Assembly (NCBI RefSeq): GCF_003966125.1
Contig: NZ_RXMA01000009.1
Coordinates: 62,001 to 126,000, forward strand
Origin: Azospirillum griseum
GTDB taxonomy: Bacteria > Pseudomonadota > Alphaproteobacteria > Azospirillales > Azospirillaceae
Length of the DNA: 64,000 nucleotides
Direction of reading: 5' to 3'
Position numbers and translations under genes: made by a program. Position 1 is the stretch's first letter. Every line of letters starts with the position of its first letter. This document shows, piece after piece, positions 1 to 8,740 of this stretch. The notes beneath the pieces are model-generated. The model did no database searches. It was not told the origin of the DNA and saw only the letters and a program-made list of their open reading frames with translations.

Positions 1-277
1 CCTCCAGCTTGGGGCGTTGGTGGGCGTGCAGGGCGTCTTCCACCGCCAGTTCATGCAGGTTGAACTGTTGCTTGATTTCCAGCAGCAGCGGCTCGTCGGG
101 TTCCCACAGCCCGATCCACACGAAATGGTCGGGTTTGGCCGCCCAGGCCCCGGCCTCGCTCACCGGGATGTCGGCGATCCGTCGCCCCTTGCAATAGACC
201 GCGCTGGCAACCACCCCCGGCGTGGTGGGCGTTTCGGATTGGGAAGCGGCGTGGGGCGTCGGTTGGGCCAGCGTCAC
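1..277 (-). CDS. corA: CorA-family magnesium transporter, 3' part outside window
   Basis: Only the N-terminal ~92 codons are present; the gene runs off the left edge. The reverse strand reads AVYCKGRRIADIPVSEAG, then a stretch containing FVWIGLWEPDEPLLLEIKQQ and LAVEDALHAHQRPKLE. This is the typical start of the cytoplasmic alpha/beta domain of CorA Mg2+/Co2+ channels (the W-I-x-L...P and LA-x-EDA..QRPK motifs). The membrane segments and the GMN motif lie outside the window. The start is uncertain: GTG at 277 has AGGCGG eight bases upstream, but the frame stays open further upstream. It points away from folP. Family assignment is fairly sure from the motif; the exact metal is not shown. Confidence 0.8.
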   Translation of the reverse strand, partial: MTLAQPTPHAASQSETPTTPGVVASAVYCKGRRIADIPVSEAGAWAAKPDHFVWIGLWEPDEPLLLEIKQQFNLHELAVEDALHAHQRPKLE

Positions 278-656
278 GGGGGCAACCGCCTGTGCAGGGG
301 AAACGGGAGGTCTCCTATACCACACCGACGCGCGGATGTGCGGCGGATCCTTGCCCGGGTTGGTGGTGCGCGGTAGGAATAATTGCCCATTTCCATGCCA
401 GGGATCCCGCCATGCGCCCCATCAACCCCGCCGTTCCGCTCGCTCCGCACCTTGCGGCCCCTGCGGGCGTGCAACCGATGAACAGCGCGCTCAAAACCGT
501 TTCACGGTGTTTCAAACGTTCCATTCGCACCGCCCGGCGCGCATTGCCTGCGTCGCAGGTGGACACTGCGCGGGGGTGGTGGTCTTGCGGCTTGCGCGCT
601 GGCCCCGCGCCGTGCCACGAACGGCGCATCCTGTCCCGTTGTTGAGGGTTTGACCG
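278..656. other. Intergenic region between corA and folP
   Basis: About 380 bases between divergent genes. I see no convincing gene: the open frames have no ribosome binding site and no recognisable domain. A short palindrome ACCGT-TTC-ACGGT sits at 496-508. Promoters for both neighbours presumably lie here, but I could not pick a convincing -35/-10 pair. Confidence 0.4.
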
Positions 657-1844
657 ATGACGCCCGTTCCGCCATCCGCCAGCAAGGCCGCCGTTGCCGC
701 CCGTTCCGCCGCCGGATCGTTGACCGCCTTCTGCCCCTGGGCGGGGGAGGAGGGGGTGCGGGTCTATCTGCGTCCGGTCGGGTTGATGCCCATCGCCGCC
801 TGGGCCAAGGGGGCGGCGGTTCCGTTGGCCGGGGGGCGCTTCGCCTTCGCCACCGCCGAACTGATCGTCCGCCAGATCGACCGCCCACAGGGGGCTGACC
901 GTATCGAGCGCGCCTTTGCCCCGCTGGCCGAAATCATGGCCTGGGGGTGGGAGCGGTCGCGGGCGGTGGCGGAGCGGCTGGACCGGCAATTGGGTGCCCT
1001 GACCCGCGCCCGCCCGGCCTTTGCCGGGCTGGATCTGGCGCGGCCCCGGCTGATGGGCATCGTCAACGTCACACCCGACAGCTTTTCCGACGGCGGCGAC
1101 TTCCTCGACCCCGCCGCCGCCATCGCCCATGGGCAGGCGTTGGTGGAAGCCGGGGCCGACATTCTCGACGTTGGCGGCGAATCCACCCGCCCCGGTGCCG
1201 CCCCCGTCCCGGCGGAGGTGGAGGAGGCGCGCGTCCTGCCGGTGATCCGCCATTTCGCCGAACGCGGCGTCACGGTGTCGGTGGACACCCGCCACGCCCG
1301 CGTCATGGCGGCGGCCATCGGGGCCGGTGCCCGCATCGTCAACGATGTGGCCGGGCTGGCCGATCCGCTGGCCCTGCCGGTGGTGGCGAAATCGGGAACC
1401 CCGGTGGTGCTGATGCACATGCAGGGCGAACCCGGAACCATGCAGAGCGATCCACACTACCGCGACGCCGCGCTTGATGTGTTCGATTGGCTGGAGGCGC
1501 GGGTGGAGCGCTGCACCGCCGCCGGGGTCCCGCTGGACAGGATCACCGTCGATCCCGGCATCGGCTTTGGCAAGACGGTGGCCCACAATGTGGCGATCCT
1601 GCGTCACACCACGCTCTATCACGCCCTGGGCTGCCCGCTGCTGATCGCGCTGTCGCGCAAGAGCTTCATCGGCGCGCTGTCGCGCGGGGAGCCACCGCGC
1701 GCGCGGTTGGCCGGGTCGCTGGCCGCCGGGCTGGACTCGTTGAACCAGGGCGCGCAGATGCTGCGGGTCCACGACGTGGCCGACAGCGTCCAGGCCCGCG
1801 CGGTGTGGGAGGCCCTGCACCCCCCGGCCGACGTGGTGCGATGA
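657..1844 (+). CDS. folP: Dihydropteroate synthase with N-terminal extension
   Basis: Condenses 6-hydroxymethyl-7,8-dihydropterin pyrophosphate with p-aminobenzoate to give dihydropteroate in folate synthesis; cytosolic. The TIM-barrel core starts near residue 130 with LMGIVNVTPDSFSDGG, followed by GADILDVGGESTRPGA, a DVAG loop, PVVLMHMQG and DPGIGFGKT; SRKSFIGAL near the C-terminus is the typical pterin/PABA-site lysine region. The 395-residue protein is over 100 residues longer than the E. coli enzyme, because of an N-terminal segment of about 125 residues without a recognised domain. ATG at 657 has GAGGG about nine bases upstream. glmM follows after about 145 bases, the same folP-glmM order as in E. 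coli. Confidence 0.95.
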   Translation: MTPVPPSASKAAVAARSAAGSLTAFCPWAGEEGVRVYLRPVGLMPIAAWAKGAAVPLAGGRFAFATAELIVRQIDRPQGADRIERAFAPLAEIMAWGWERSRAVAERLDRQLGALTRARPAFAGLDLARPRLMGIVNVTPDSFSDGGDFLDPAAAIAHGQALVEAGADILDVGGESTRPGAAPVPAEVEEARVLPVIRHFAERGVTVSVDTRHARVMAAAIGAGARIVNDVAGLADPLALPVVAKSGTPVVLMHMQGEPGTMQSDPHYRDAALDVFDWLEARVERCTAAGVPLDRITVDPGIGFGKTVAHNVAILRHTTLYHALGCPLLIALSRKSFIGALSRGEPPRARLAGSLAAGLDSLNQGAQMLRVHDVADSVQARAVWEALHPPADVVR

Positions 1845-1989
1845 GGGCTTCCCCGGAGGGAACGGCGACAACCCTTGACCGCAGGGGCGGGGAGGGGCCA
1901 AGAAAACAGCGTCATCGCGTCGTCATGACCGCAAGGGAGGGCTGGCGGGGCGTTGGACTGGATGCTTTGTCTTTTTCCGAGGGTTTTTC

Positions 1990-3363
1990 ATGACGCGACA
2001 CCTGTTCGGCACCGATGGCATTCGCGGCACGGCCAACGTCGATCCGATGACCGCCGAAACGGCGCTACGGGTGGCGATGGCGACGGCGCTGCAATTCCGC
2101 CGGGGCAACCACCGGCACCGGGTGGTCATCGGCAAGGACACGCGCCTGTCCGGCTACATGCTGGAACCGGCGCTGACGGCGGGCTTCATTTCGATGGGCA
2201 TGGACGTTGTGCTGGTCGGGCCGCTGCCCACCCCGGCGGTGGCGATGCTGACACGGTCGCTGCGGGCGGACATGGGCGTGGTGATCTCGGCCTCGCACAA
2301 CCCCTATCAGGACAACGGCATCAAGCTGTTCGGCCCGGACGGCTACAAGCTGTCGGACGAGGTGGAAGCGGCGATCGAGGCCCGCATGGGCCTGCCCTTC
2401 GAACCCGATCTGGCCGGGTCGCCCGATCTGGGCCGCGCCAGCCGGATGGAGGACGCGACCGGGCGCTACATCGAATATGTCAAGAACACCTTCCCGCGCG
2501 GCCTGCGGCTGGACGGCCTGAAGATCGTCGTCGATTGCGCCAACGGGGCCGCCTACCGCGTGGCCCCGAAGGTGCTGTATGAGCTGGGGGCCGAGGTCAT
2601 TCCCATCGGCGTCAGCCCCGACGGCACCAACATCAACAAGGGGTGCGGGGCCACCGCGACCCAGAGCCTGCAAGAGCAGGTGATCTTCCACGCCGCCGAT
2701 CTGGGCATCGCGCTGGACGGCGACGCCGACCGCCTGATCATGGTGGACGAGGGCGGGCGACCCATCGACGGCGACCAGTTGATGACGCTGATCGCGTCGT
2801 CCTGGGCGCAATCGCAGACGCTGCGCGGCGGCGGGGTGGTGGCGACCGTCATGTCGAATCTGGGCATGGAACGGCACCTGACCGGGCTGGGGCTGCATCT
2901 GGCGCGCACCCCGGTGGGCGACCGTTACGTCGTGGAGATGATGCGCGAGCGCGGCTACAACGTCGGCGGCGAACAGTCGGGCCACGTCGTGCTGTCGGAT
3001 TACTCGACCACCGGCGACGGGCTGATCGCCGCCCTTCAGGTGCTGGCGGTGCTGATCCAGTCCAATGGCCGCCCGGCGAGCGAGCTGTGCCGGGTCTTCT
3101 CCCCGGTCCCGCAGAAGCTGACCAACGTGCGTTTCGCCCCCGGCTCCAAGCCGTTGGAGGACGCGCAGGTCCAAAGCGCCATCCGCGACGGCGAAGCCCG
3201 TCTGGCGGCGAGCGGGCGTCTGCTGATCCGCAAATCCGGCACCGAACCCCTGATCCGCGTGATGGCCGAAGGCGACGACGAAACGCTGGTGCATCAGGTG
3301 GTTGCCGACATCGCGGACACCATCCGGGTCCGCGCCGAAACCGCCGCTTCGGGAGCCGCATGA
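1990..3363 (+). CDS. glmM: Phosphoglucosamine mutase
   Basis: Interconverts glucosamine-6-phosphate and glucosamine-1-phosphate, feeding UDP-GlcNAc for peptidoglycan and lipopolysaccharide. The protein is 457 residues, close to the usual 445. It opens with FGTDGIRG, carries the phosphoserine loop VVISASHNP with the catalytic Ser at residue 102 as in E. coli, the metal-binding loop DGDADR, the sugar-specificity region GGEQSGHV, and the C-terminal phosphate-binding [18 protein letters not shown] ribosome binding site lies six bases before the ATG. Its stop codon overlaps the start of thiD, so the two are translationally linked. Confidence 0.97.
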   Translation: MTRHLFGTDGIRGTANVDPMTAETALRVAMATALQFRRGNHRHRVVIGKDTRLSGYMLEPALTAGFISMGMDVVLVGPLPTPAVAMLTRSLRADMGVVISASHNPYQDNGIKLFGPDGYKLSDEVEAAIEARMGLPFEPDLAGSPDLGRASRMEDATGRYIEYVKNTFPRGLRLDGLKIVVDCANGAAYRVAPKVLYELGAEVIPIGVSPDGTNINKGCGATATQSLQEQVIFHAADLGIALDGDADRLIMVDEGGRPIDGDQLMTLIASSWAQSQTLRGGGVVATVMSNLGMERHLTGLGLHLARTPVGDRYVVEMMRERGYNVGGEQSGHVVLSDYSTTGDGLIAALQVLAVLIQSNGRPASELCRVFSPVPQKLTNVRFAPGSKPLEDAQVQSAIRDGEARLAASGRLLIRKSGTEPLIRVMAEGDDETLVHQVVADIADTIRVRAETAASGAA

Positions 3364-4163
3364 TGAAGGGTCGCGTTCTGATCGTCGCCGGGTCGGATTC
3401 GGGCGGTGGGGCCGGAATCCAGGCCGACATCAAGGCGGTGAGCGCGCTGGGGGCCTACGCCGCCACCGCCATCGCCGCGTTGACCGCCCAGAACACCAAG
3501 GGCGTGTTCGGCGTGCTGCCCATCGACCCGGCCTTTGTCGCCCTTCAAATGAAGGTGGTGTTGGAGGACATCGGGGCCGACGCGATGAAGATCGGCATGC
3601 TCGCCAACGCCGCCGTGATCGAGGCGGTGGCGGCGGAGTATGAGGCCCAGGGCGGCAACGTGCCGTTGGTGGTCGATCCGGTGATGGTCGCCAAGAGCGG
3701 CCATTTCCTGTTGGAACCGGATGCGGTGCTGACCCTGCGCAAGCGGCTGCTGCCGATGGCCGCCATCGTCACCCCCAATCTGCCGGAGGCCGAGGCGTTG
3801 ACCGACGTGCCGATCCGCGATCTGGACGACATGCGCCGCGCCGCCGAACTGATCCTCACCTTCGGCCCGCGCGCGGTGCTGCTGAAGGGCGGGCATCTGG
3901 AGGATGACCGGCTGTATGACCTGTTGGTCAGCGAGGACGGGGAAACCGTGTTCGAGGGCGCGCGGGTCCACACCCCGCACACCCACGGGACCGGCTGCAC
4001 CATGGCGTCGGCCATCGCCGCCGGTCTGGCTCAGGGCATGGGCATGACCGACGCGGTGGCGCGCGCCCGCTCCTATGTGGAAACGGCGATCCTGACCGCC
4101 CCCGGCTTCGGCCACGGCCACGGCCCGCTGAACCACCTGCACACGGTGCGCGACTACCCGTAA
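3360..4163 (+). CDS. thiD: Hydroxymethylpyrimidine/phosphomethylpyrimidine kinase
   Basis: Phosphorylates HMP and HMP-phosphate to HMP-pyrophosphate in thiamine synthesis. The ribokinase-like fold is visible: [15 protein letters not shown] at the N-terminus for substrate binding, [11 protein letters not shown] in the middle and [15 protein letters not shown] near the C-terminus (anion hole and catalytic GTGC). Length of 267 residues is normal. The start overlaps the glmM stop as ATGATGA, so ATG at 3360 or 3363 may be used. No other thiamine gene is nearby; the pairing with glmM looks like simple operon placement. Confidence 0.95.
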   Translation: MMKGRVLIVAGSDSGGGAGIQADIKAVSALGAYAATAIAALTAQNTKGVFGVLPIDPAFVALQMKVVLEDIGADAMKIGMLANAAVIEAVAAEYEAQGGNVPLVVDPVMVAKSGHFLLEPDAVLTLRKRLLPMAAIVTPNLPEAEALTDVPIRDLDDMRRAAELILTFGPRAVLLKGGHLEDDRLYDLLVSEDGETVFEGARVHTPHTHGTGCTMASAIAAGLAQGMGMTDAVARARSYVETAILTAPGFGHGHGPLNHLHTVRDYP

Positions 4164-4190
4164 GGACAGCCTTCGCGCACCGGCGAAAAT

Positions 4191-4217
4191 CCACCCGGAT
4201 CCACGGGATTCGGGTGG
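4191..4217. terminator. Hairpin between convergent thiD and chemoreceptor gene
   Basis: A 12-bp stem (CCACCCGGATCC / GGATTCGGGTGG, one G-T pair) closes a 3-base loop. On the minus strand it is followed by ATTTTC, so it serves the chemoreceptor gene better than thiD, but it could act in both directions. Confidence 0.6.
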
Positions 4218-4224
4218 GCGGCGC

Positions 4225-5955
4225 TCAGAAGGCGACGGCGGATCCCGGCGTGGCGCGTTCGGGGTCTTCGCGGTCCAGCGTGTCGAGCAGGGCGACGACC
4301 TCCGCCGACGCGCGTTCCACCTCCGCAACCTCATCGAGGGCGCGCTTCATGTCGCCGTCGGCGTAGGCCTTGGCGGCGGCGCGGCCATGCTCGTGCACCG
4401 CGCGGTGCGGCGGCTCCAACCGGGCGAAGGCCGGGTTGTTGCGGTAGGGCAGGGCCGCCGGGCCATAGTACCATTTGCCCAGACGGCAATTCTCGTGGCT
4501 GGCCAGCTCGTCCGCCCGCAGCGTCACCAATCCGACCATCATGTCGGCCAGCCGCTTTTTCCAGATGACGTGATCGACCTTGGCGATCTTGATGATCTTG
4601 CCGGGGATGTCCTGTTCGAACAGCATGTTCAATTGGTTGCCCAGCAGGGTTTCCACCCCGCGCGTGGCCTCCACGCTGCGCAGGATCGCCGCGCTGTTGG
4701 CAGCACTGGCCTCGGCGATGCGGGCGGTTCCGGCGGCGACCTCGTTCGCGGCGGCCGATTGCTGGGTCAGAACGCTGGCGATGTCGGACATGCGCTGTTC
4801 GGTGCGGTCGATGTGATGACCGATGTCGGCCATGCGCTCGCTGACCGCGCGGATCGCCTCCTGTCCGCCCTGGACGGCGCGGGTCCCGTCCTCCATCGAC
4901 GCGATGATGGCGCTCATCTCGCCCTTCAGCGCTTCGATGCGCAGGCGGATGTCCTCGGTGGCGCGGGCGGTCTGGTTGGACAGGCTCTTCACCTCGCTGG
5001 CGACGACGGCGAAGCCCTTGCCCGCCTCCCCGGCGCGCGCGGCCTCGATCGTCGCGTTCAGCGCCAGCAGGTTGGTTTGCTTGGCAATCGCCTCGATGGT
5101 GGAGACGATTTCGGCGATGCGTTCGGAGGCGACCGACAATTCGCCCACCCGGCGGGCGGCGCTCTGCACCGCGTCGGCGATGACGCCCATGCGCGACACG
5201 GCGTCGGTCACGGTGCGCCCGCCTTCGACGGTGACGCTCTGCGCCTCCGTCGCCAGGGTCGCCACCTCACGGCTGCGCGCCCAAATTTCCTGGATGCCGG
5301 TGACGGTTTCCTCGGTGGCGGCGGCGATGGCCTGCGATTCCTCGTCCACCGCGCGAAGCTGGCCGACCATCTGCGCGTTGGCGACCGCCGACTCGTTGAT
5401 GGCGATGGCGGCCGACACGGTGCGGTCCATCAGGGTTCCGGCCACCCCGCCCAGGGCGGCCCCGGTGCGCTGGGCCTCCTGCGATTGGGTGTAGACGGAC
5501 AGGGTGCGGTCGAGATCGAAGGACACCGCGCGGATCACGGCGGCCACCGCGTTGTCCGCCGTGCCGGGCCGCCAGCGCAGCGCCTTGCGAACGATGGCGG
5601 TCAGCTCGCTCAGCGCGATGCCATAGGCCCCGATGTACCAGGACGCGTCCAACCCGACGCGCAGATGGGCCAGCCCGACCGCCCGGCAGCGGGCTTCATG
5701 CTCTGGCGACCCAACATCGCGGAACAGGCGACGCCAATGGTCGGCTTGGGTCCTTTTCAGCGCGGCGAGGTTGCCATGCTGGTCCAGCAGGGCCTTGGTG
5801 GTCGGCCAGCGCGCCAGATGCGCGTAAAACCGCTCCGACAGGGCGGGCAGTTGATCGTCGATCAAACGCCCCATGGATTGAAGCAACGCCCGCTCGTCTT
5901 CGGTCAGCCCAAAGAACGCCGCATCCGCCGGAAGCCCGGCTGTCTTACCGCTCAT
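4225..5955 (-). CDS. Globin-coupled methyl-accepting chemotaxis protein with C-terminal CZB domain
   Basis: Soluble aerotaxis-type receptor of 576 residues with no membrane segment. Residues ~10-165 form a protoglobin/HemAT sensor; His97 in [16 protein letters not shown] aligns with the proximal heme His of HemAT. Residues ~190-430 are an MCP signalling domain with the hairpin tip [20 protein letters not shown]. Residues ~440-545 are a CZB zinc-binding domain ([31 protein letters not shown]), which in other receptors senses zinc or oxidised cysteine. It probably relays oxygen and a zinc/redox signal to CheA. The start at 5955 has GGCGGA upstream; an ATG at 5991 lacks one. Transcribed alone from a good promoter at 6027-6055. 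cheD lies 9 kb away. Confidence 0.93.
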   Translation of the reverse strand: MSGKTAGLPADAAFFGLTEDERALLQSMGRLIDDQLPALSERFYAHLARWPTTKALLDQHGNLAALKRTQADHWRRLFRDVGSPEHEARCRAVGLAHLRVGLDASWYIGAYGIALSELTAIVRKALRWRPGTADNAVAAVIRAVSFDLDRTLSVYTQSQEAQRTGAALGGVAGTLMDRTVSAAIAINESAVANAQMVGQLRAVDEESQAIAAATEETVTGIQEIWARSREVATLATEAQSVTVEGGRTVTDAVSRMGVIADAVQSAARRVGELSVASERIAEIVSTIEAIAKQTNLLALNATIEAARAGEAGKGFAVVASEVKSLSNQTARATEDIRLRIEALKGEMSAIIASMEDGTRAVQGGQEAIRAVSERMADIGHHIDRTEQRMSDIASVLTQQSAAANEVAAGTARIAEASAANSAAILRSVEATRGVETLLGNQLNMLFEQDIPGKIIKIAKVDHVIWKKRLADMMVGLVTLRADELASHENCRLGKWYYGPAALPYRNNPAFARLEPPHRAVHEHGRAAAKAYADGDMKRALDEVAEVERASAEVVALLDTLDREDPERATPGSAVAF

Positions 5956-6026
5956 GATTCGTCCGCCCGTTTTCGCGGCGGTTCGTTCCATCCTGCGGTG
6001 TGACCGTCGCGTTACAACATCGACAT

Positions 6027-6055
6027 TTTATAGACCTGCTTTGTGTGCGTGCCAA
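6027..6055 (-). promoter_or_regulatory. Sigma-70-type promoter of the chemoreceptor gene
   Basis: On the minus strand TTGGCA (6050-6055) and TATAAA (6027-6032) are separated by exactly 17 bases. The expected start of transcription is near 6020, about 65 bases before the ATG at 5955. Confidence 0.65.
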
Positions 6056-6171
6056 TGTGGGGGAAACGCGGACTCTATTAGGATTTTCTAACGCGATGGA
6101 TTGCGTCCCGACGATTTCATATTCTTTCGGCTTGATCGGAGGAAAAGATCGAAAACCCGCGTGATTTTGGA

Positions 6172-7071
6172 TCAAAGCGTTAAAATCGTGCGAATGGCCC
6201 CCGCCAGCAGCGGGGCCAACGGCAGCGCGTTGCTGGAGTGCGGCACTCCGTCGCATGACAGCGGCGCGCCGAATCCCTCGGCGACAAAGCGGTCGGCGAT
6301 CCGGTCGGTGAACAGGGCGTGGACTCCGAACACGCGCAGCGACGCGGCCCCCAGCGCGCGGGCGGCGCGCCCGCAGGAGAAGATGGTTTCGCCGGAGCTG
6401 ATGACGTCGTCCACGATCACCGCCGGGCGTCCGGCCAGGGGAGAGTCGGCGGGCAGAGCCACGGTGACATCGCGGTCGCCGCGCCGTTCCTTGCGCCCGA
6501 CCAGCCCGGTCAACCCCAGCGGCCCGGCGATGGCCGTCACCAGCGGGGCCGATTCCTCGTCCGGGCCGATGATGACCGTGTCGGCGGATACGCCATCGCC
6601 CCGCAACCGCTCCACGATCGGCCCGGCCCCGCTCAACGCCACCGACGGGCGTCCGACAAACACCGACTCCAGCGTTGGCGTGCGGTGCAGATGCGGCTCG
6701 ACGCAGACAAAGCCGTCGAAGCAGCGGCCCAGCCAATCGCCGATCACCGTCTGGCTGACCGGCTCGCCGGGCTTGAACACCATGTCCTGGCGCATGTAGG
6801 CCATGTAGGGCGCGACCAGATACAGGCGTTGCGCCCCCTGCCGTCGCAGGACCGACGCTGCCAGCGTCAGTTCGACCAGCTTGTCGTTCGGTTGGTCAAG
6901 CGACCGGTGAACGATGGCGATGTCCATCGGCTCCGGCAAGCGGACCAGGCTTTCGCCATCCGGGAAGCGGTGAAGCTCGGCGATGTGGCAGGGCACGCCC
7001 AGCGCGTGGGCCAACTCCCCCGCCTGCCGCGCTGTTTCCGGGAACCCATACACGCCGATTCTGGGGGCCAT
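6172..7071 (-). CDS. Ribose-phosphate pyrophosphokinase-like protein (PRPP synthetase paralogue)
   Basis: Prs family: makes PRPP from ribose-5-phosphate and ATP. Motifs: FPDGESLVRL near residue 40, LVAPYMAYMRQDMVFKPGE (the flexible-loop/ATP region) near residue 85, GPDEESAPLV, and the PRPP-binding loop VIVDDVISSGET near residue 215. At 299 residues it is slightly shorter than canonical Prs (~315), and the central region diverges, so it may be a paralogue beside a housekeeping prs elsewhere. ATG at 7071 is preceded by GGGGAGACGGGCG; a start at 7095 lacks such a site. Divergent from the exbB operon. Confidence 0.85.
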   Translation of the reverse strand: MAPRIGVYGFPETARQAGELAHALGVPCHIAELHRFPDGESLVRLPEPMDIAIVHRSLDQPNDKLVELTLAASVLRRQGAQRLYLVAPYMAYMRQDMVFKPGEPVSQTVIGDWLGRCFDGFVCVEPHLHRTPTLESVFVGRPSVALSGAGPIVERLRGDGVSADTVIIGPDEESAPLVTAIAGPLGLTGLVGRKERRGDRDVTVALPADSPLAGRPAVIVDDVISSGETIFSCGRAARALGAASLRVFGVHALFTDRIADRFVAEGFGAPLSCDGVPHSSNALPLAPLLAGAIRTILTL

Positions 7072-7174
7072 CGCCCGTCTCCCCGACCGATCCACACGAA
7101 AAAGGGTGTCGAGCTTCGCGCAGGACCTCGGGCTGCGTCAATCGCCGGGTCGCGCGTGCACCGCCGCAAAAGAC

Positions 7175-7203
7175 GTGACATTGAAAATGAGTCGCATTAA
7201 TAT
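7175..7203 (+). promoter_or_regulatory. Promoter of the exbB-exbD-tonB operon
   Basis: GTGACA (7175-7180) and TAATAT (7198-7203) are 17 bases apart. The spacer and -10 are covered by a Fur-like site, as expected for an iron-repressed promoter. The leader to the exbB start is long, about 160 bases, and no gene is seen in it. Confidence 0.55.
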
Positions 7204-7208
7204 TGCGA
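7183..7208 (+). promoter_or_regulatory. Fur-like operator before exbB
   Basis: GAAAATGAGTCGCATTAAT (7183-7201) matches the 19-bp Fur consensus at about 12 positions. It overlaps an imperfect palindrome TCGCATTAATATTGCGA (7192-7208). The position over the -10 fits iron repression. RirA or Irr control cannot be excluded in an alphaproteobacterium. Confidence 0.5.
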
Positions 7209-7370
7209 ACCATTCGCGGTGCGGCAACGCGCCGCGATGCCAAAACGCGGGTTGCGTGACGGGAACATCAGTGCGACTAAGACTCGTTTGCATATGATTC
7301 CCGGCCATCGCGCCGGTGGTCTGAGGGAAGCGCGCCACCGCGCGCGGTTTGGGGGATTGGGGGAAAGGTC

Positions 7371-8306
7371 ATGTTGACACCGCGTCATCGTCTTTGCACC
7401 GGAACGCGTCTGCGCGCCGTCTTGTCGGCCTGCGTGGGGACCGCCACCACTCTGGCCGCCGGGATGTGCGCCGCGCAGGACGGCGCTGCCGCGCCCACGG
7501 TGGTTCCGGCCGTTCCCGCCGTGCCGCCGCTGATGCCCGCACCGGTGATGTCAGGCGCGTCGGCCCCGGCCAACGCGCTGGCCACTCTGCCGCACGATCT
7601 GTCGGCCTGGGGCATGTTCCTGGGGGCCAGCCCGGTGGTGCAGGGGGTGATGATCGGCTTGGCGCTGGCGTCGGTTGCCACCTGGACCATCGCGATTGCC
7701 AAGGTGATCGAACTGTCGGCGGCCAAGCGCAAGGCGCGCGCCGCGCTGGCGATGCTGGAGGACGCGCGGTCGCTGACGCAGGCGGCGGAGCGGGTCGGTT
7801 TCAGCCAGGGCACGGCGGCGACGCTGCTGCGGGCGGTGCTGACCGAAACCCACCTGTCGGCGGACGCGCCGTCGCGCGACGGGCTGATGGACCGGGCGGC
7901 GTCGCGCCTGGAGCGGATCGAGGCGGCGGCCGGGCGGCGCATGGCGCGCGGGACCGGCATCCTCGCCACCATCGGCTCCACCGGCCCGTTCATCGGGCTG
8001 TTCGGCACCGTCTGGGGCATCATGACCAGCTTCATCGGCATTTCGCGGGCGCAAACCACCAATCTGGCGGTCGTGGCCCCCGGCATCGCCGAAGCGCTGC
8101 TGGCCACCGCCATCGGTCTGGTGGCGGCGATCCCCGCCGTGGTCGTCTACAACGCGTGCAGCCGGGCGATTTCCGGCCACAAGGCCCAGTTGACCGATGT
8201 GTCGGCGGCGGCCCTGCGGCTGTTGAGCCGCGATCTCGACCGCCGGGCGCTGCCGCGCGGCGCGACGGCCACCGGATCGGCGGGCAATTCGGCGGCGGCG
8301 GAGTAA
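7371..8306 (+). CDS. exbB: TonB-system energizer ExbB
   Basis: Proton-channel subunit of the inner-membrane ExbB-ExbD-TonB motor that powers outer-membrane receptors. The 311-residue protein has a cleavable-looking N-terminal signal (to about residue 38), an Ala/Pro-rich periplasmic stretch, then the MotA/TolQ/ExbB domain with three membrane segments near residues 88-112, 203-230 and 240-265. The last two contain ATIGSTGPFIGLFGTVWGIM and IAEALLATAIGLVAAIPAV, the family signatures. GGAAAGG lies just before the ATG. exbD begins five bases after the stop. Probably iron-repressed through the Fur-like site upstream. Confidence 0.93.
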   Translation: MLTPRHRLCTGTRLRAVLSACVGTATTLAAGMCAAQDGAAAPTVVPAVPAVPPLMPAPVMSGASAPANALATLPHDLSAWGMFLGASPVVQGVMIGLALASVATWTIAIAKVIELSAAKRKARAALAMLEDARSLTQAAERVGFSQGTAATLLRAVLTETHLSADAPSRDGLMDRAASRLERIEAAAGRRMARGTGILATIGSTGPFIGLFGTVWGIMTSFIGISRAQTTNLAVVAPGIAEALLATAIGLVAAIPAVVVYNACSRAISGHKAQLTDVSAAALRLLSRDLDRRALPRGATATGSAGNSAAAE

Positions 8307-8311
8307 CGGCG

Positions 8312-8740
8312 ATGGGCGCGCGTCTGGGATCCGGTGGTGAGGATGATCTGGCGGAAACGCACGAGATCAACGTCACCCCGTTCATCGATGTCGTTCTGGT
8401 CCTTCTCATCATCTTCATGGTCGCGGCCCCGCTGGCGACGGTGGACGTGCCGGTCGATCTGCCCGCCTCCACCGCCACGCCCACCCCACGCCCGGACAAG
8501 CCGCTGTTCCTGTCGATCCAGGCGGACAAGAGCCTGTCGCTGGGCGAGAACCGGATCGCGATGGAGGGGCTGACCGCCGCGCTGGACGCCGCCTCCGGTG
8601 GGGACAAGACCGCGCGGGTGTTCCTGCGCGCCGACAAATCCGTCGATTACGGGGCCTTGACCGAGGTGATGAACGGCCTGCGCGCGGCGGGCTATCTGAA
8701 AGTCGGTCTGGTCGGTCTGGAAACGGCCCCCGCGCCATGA
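8312..8740 (+). CDS. exbD: Biopolymer transport protein ExbD
   Basis: Partner of ExbB and TonB; its single membrane helix carries the proton-responsive aspartate. In this 142-residue protein the sequence EINVTPFIDVVLVLLIIFMV puts that aspartate at residue 26. The periplasmic part follows, ending in RADKSVDYGALTEVMNGLR, a typical ExbD C-terminal motif. Length is normal for the family. The stop overlaps the tonB start (ATGA), indicating coupled translation. Confidence 0.94.
   Translation: MGARLGSGGEDDLAETHEINVTPFIDVVLVLLIIFMVAAPLATVDVPVDLPASTATPTPRPDKPLFLSIQADKSLSLGENRIAMEGLTAALDAASGGDKTARVFLRADKSVDYGALTEVMNGLRAAGYLKVGLVGLETAPAP

Noticed and set aside
292..645. Possible small gene between corA and folP
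   Set aside because: No ribosome binding site, no motif, and an unusual Cys/Arg/Trp-rich product; treated as intergenic.
315..1901. Long minus-strand frame covering folP
   Set aside because: Composition of an antisense frame (Gly/His/Arg rich) and no recognisable motif; folP on the plus strand explains the region.
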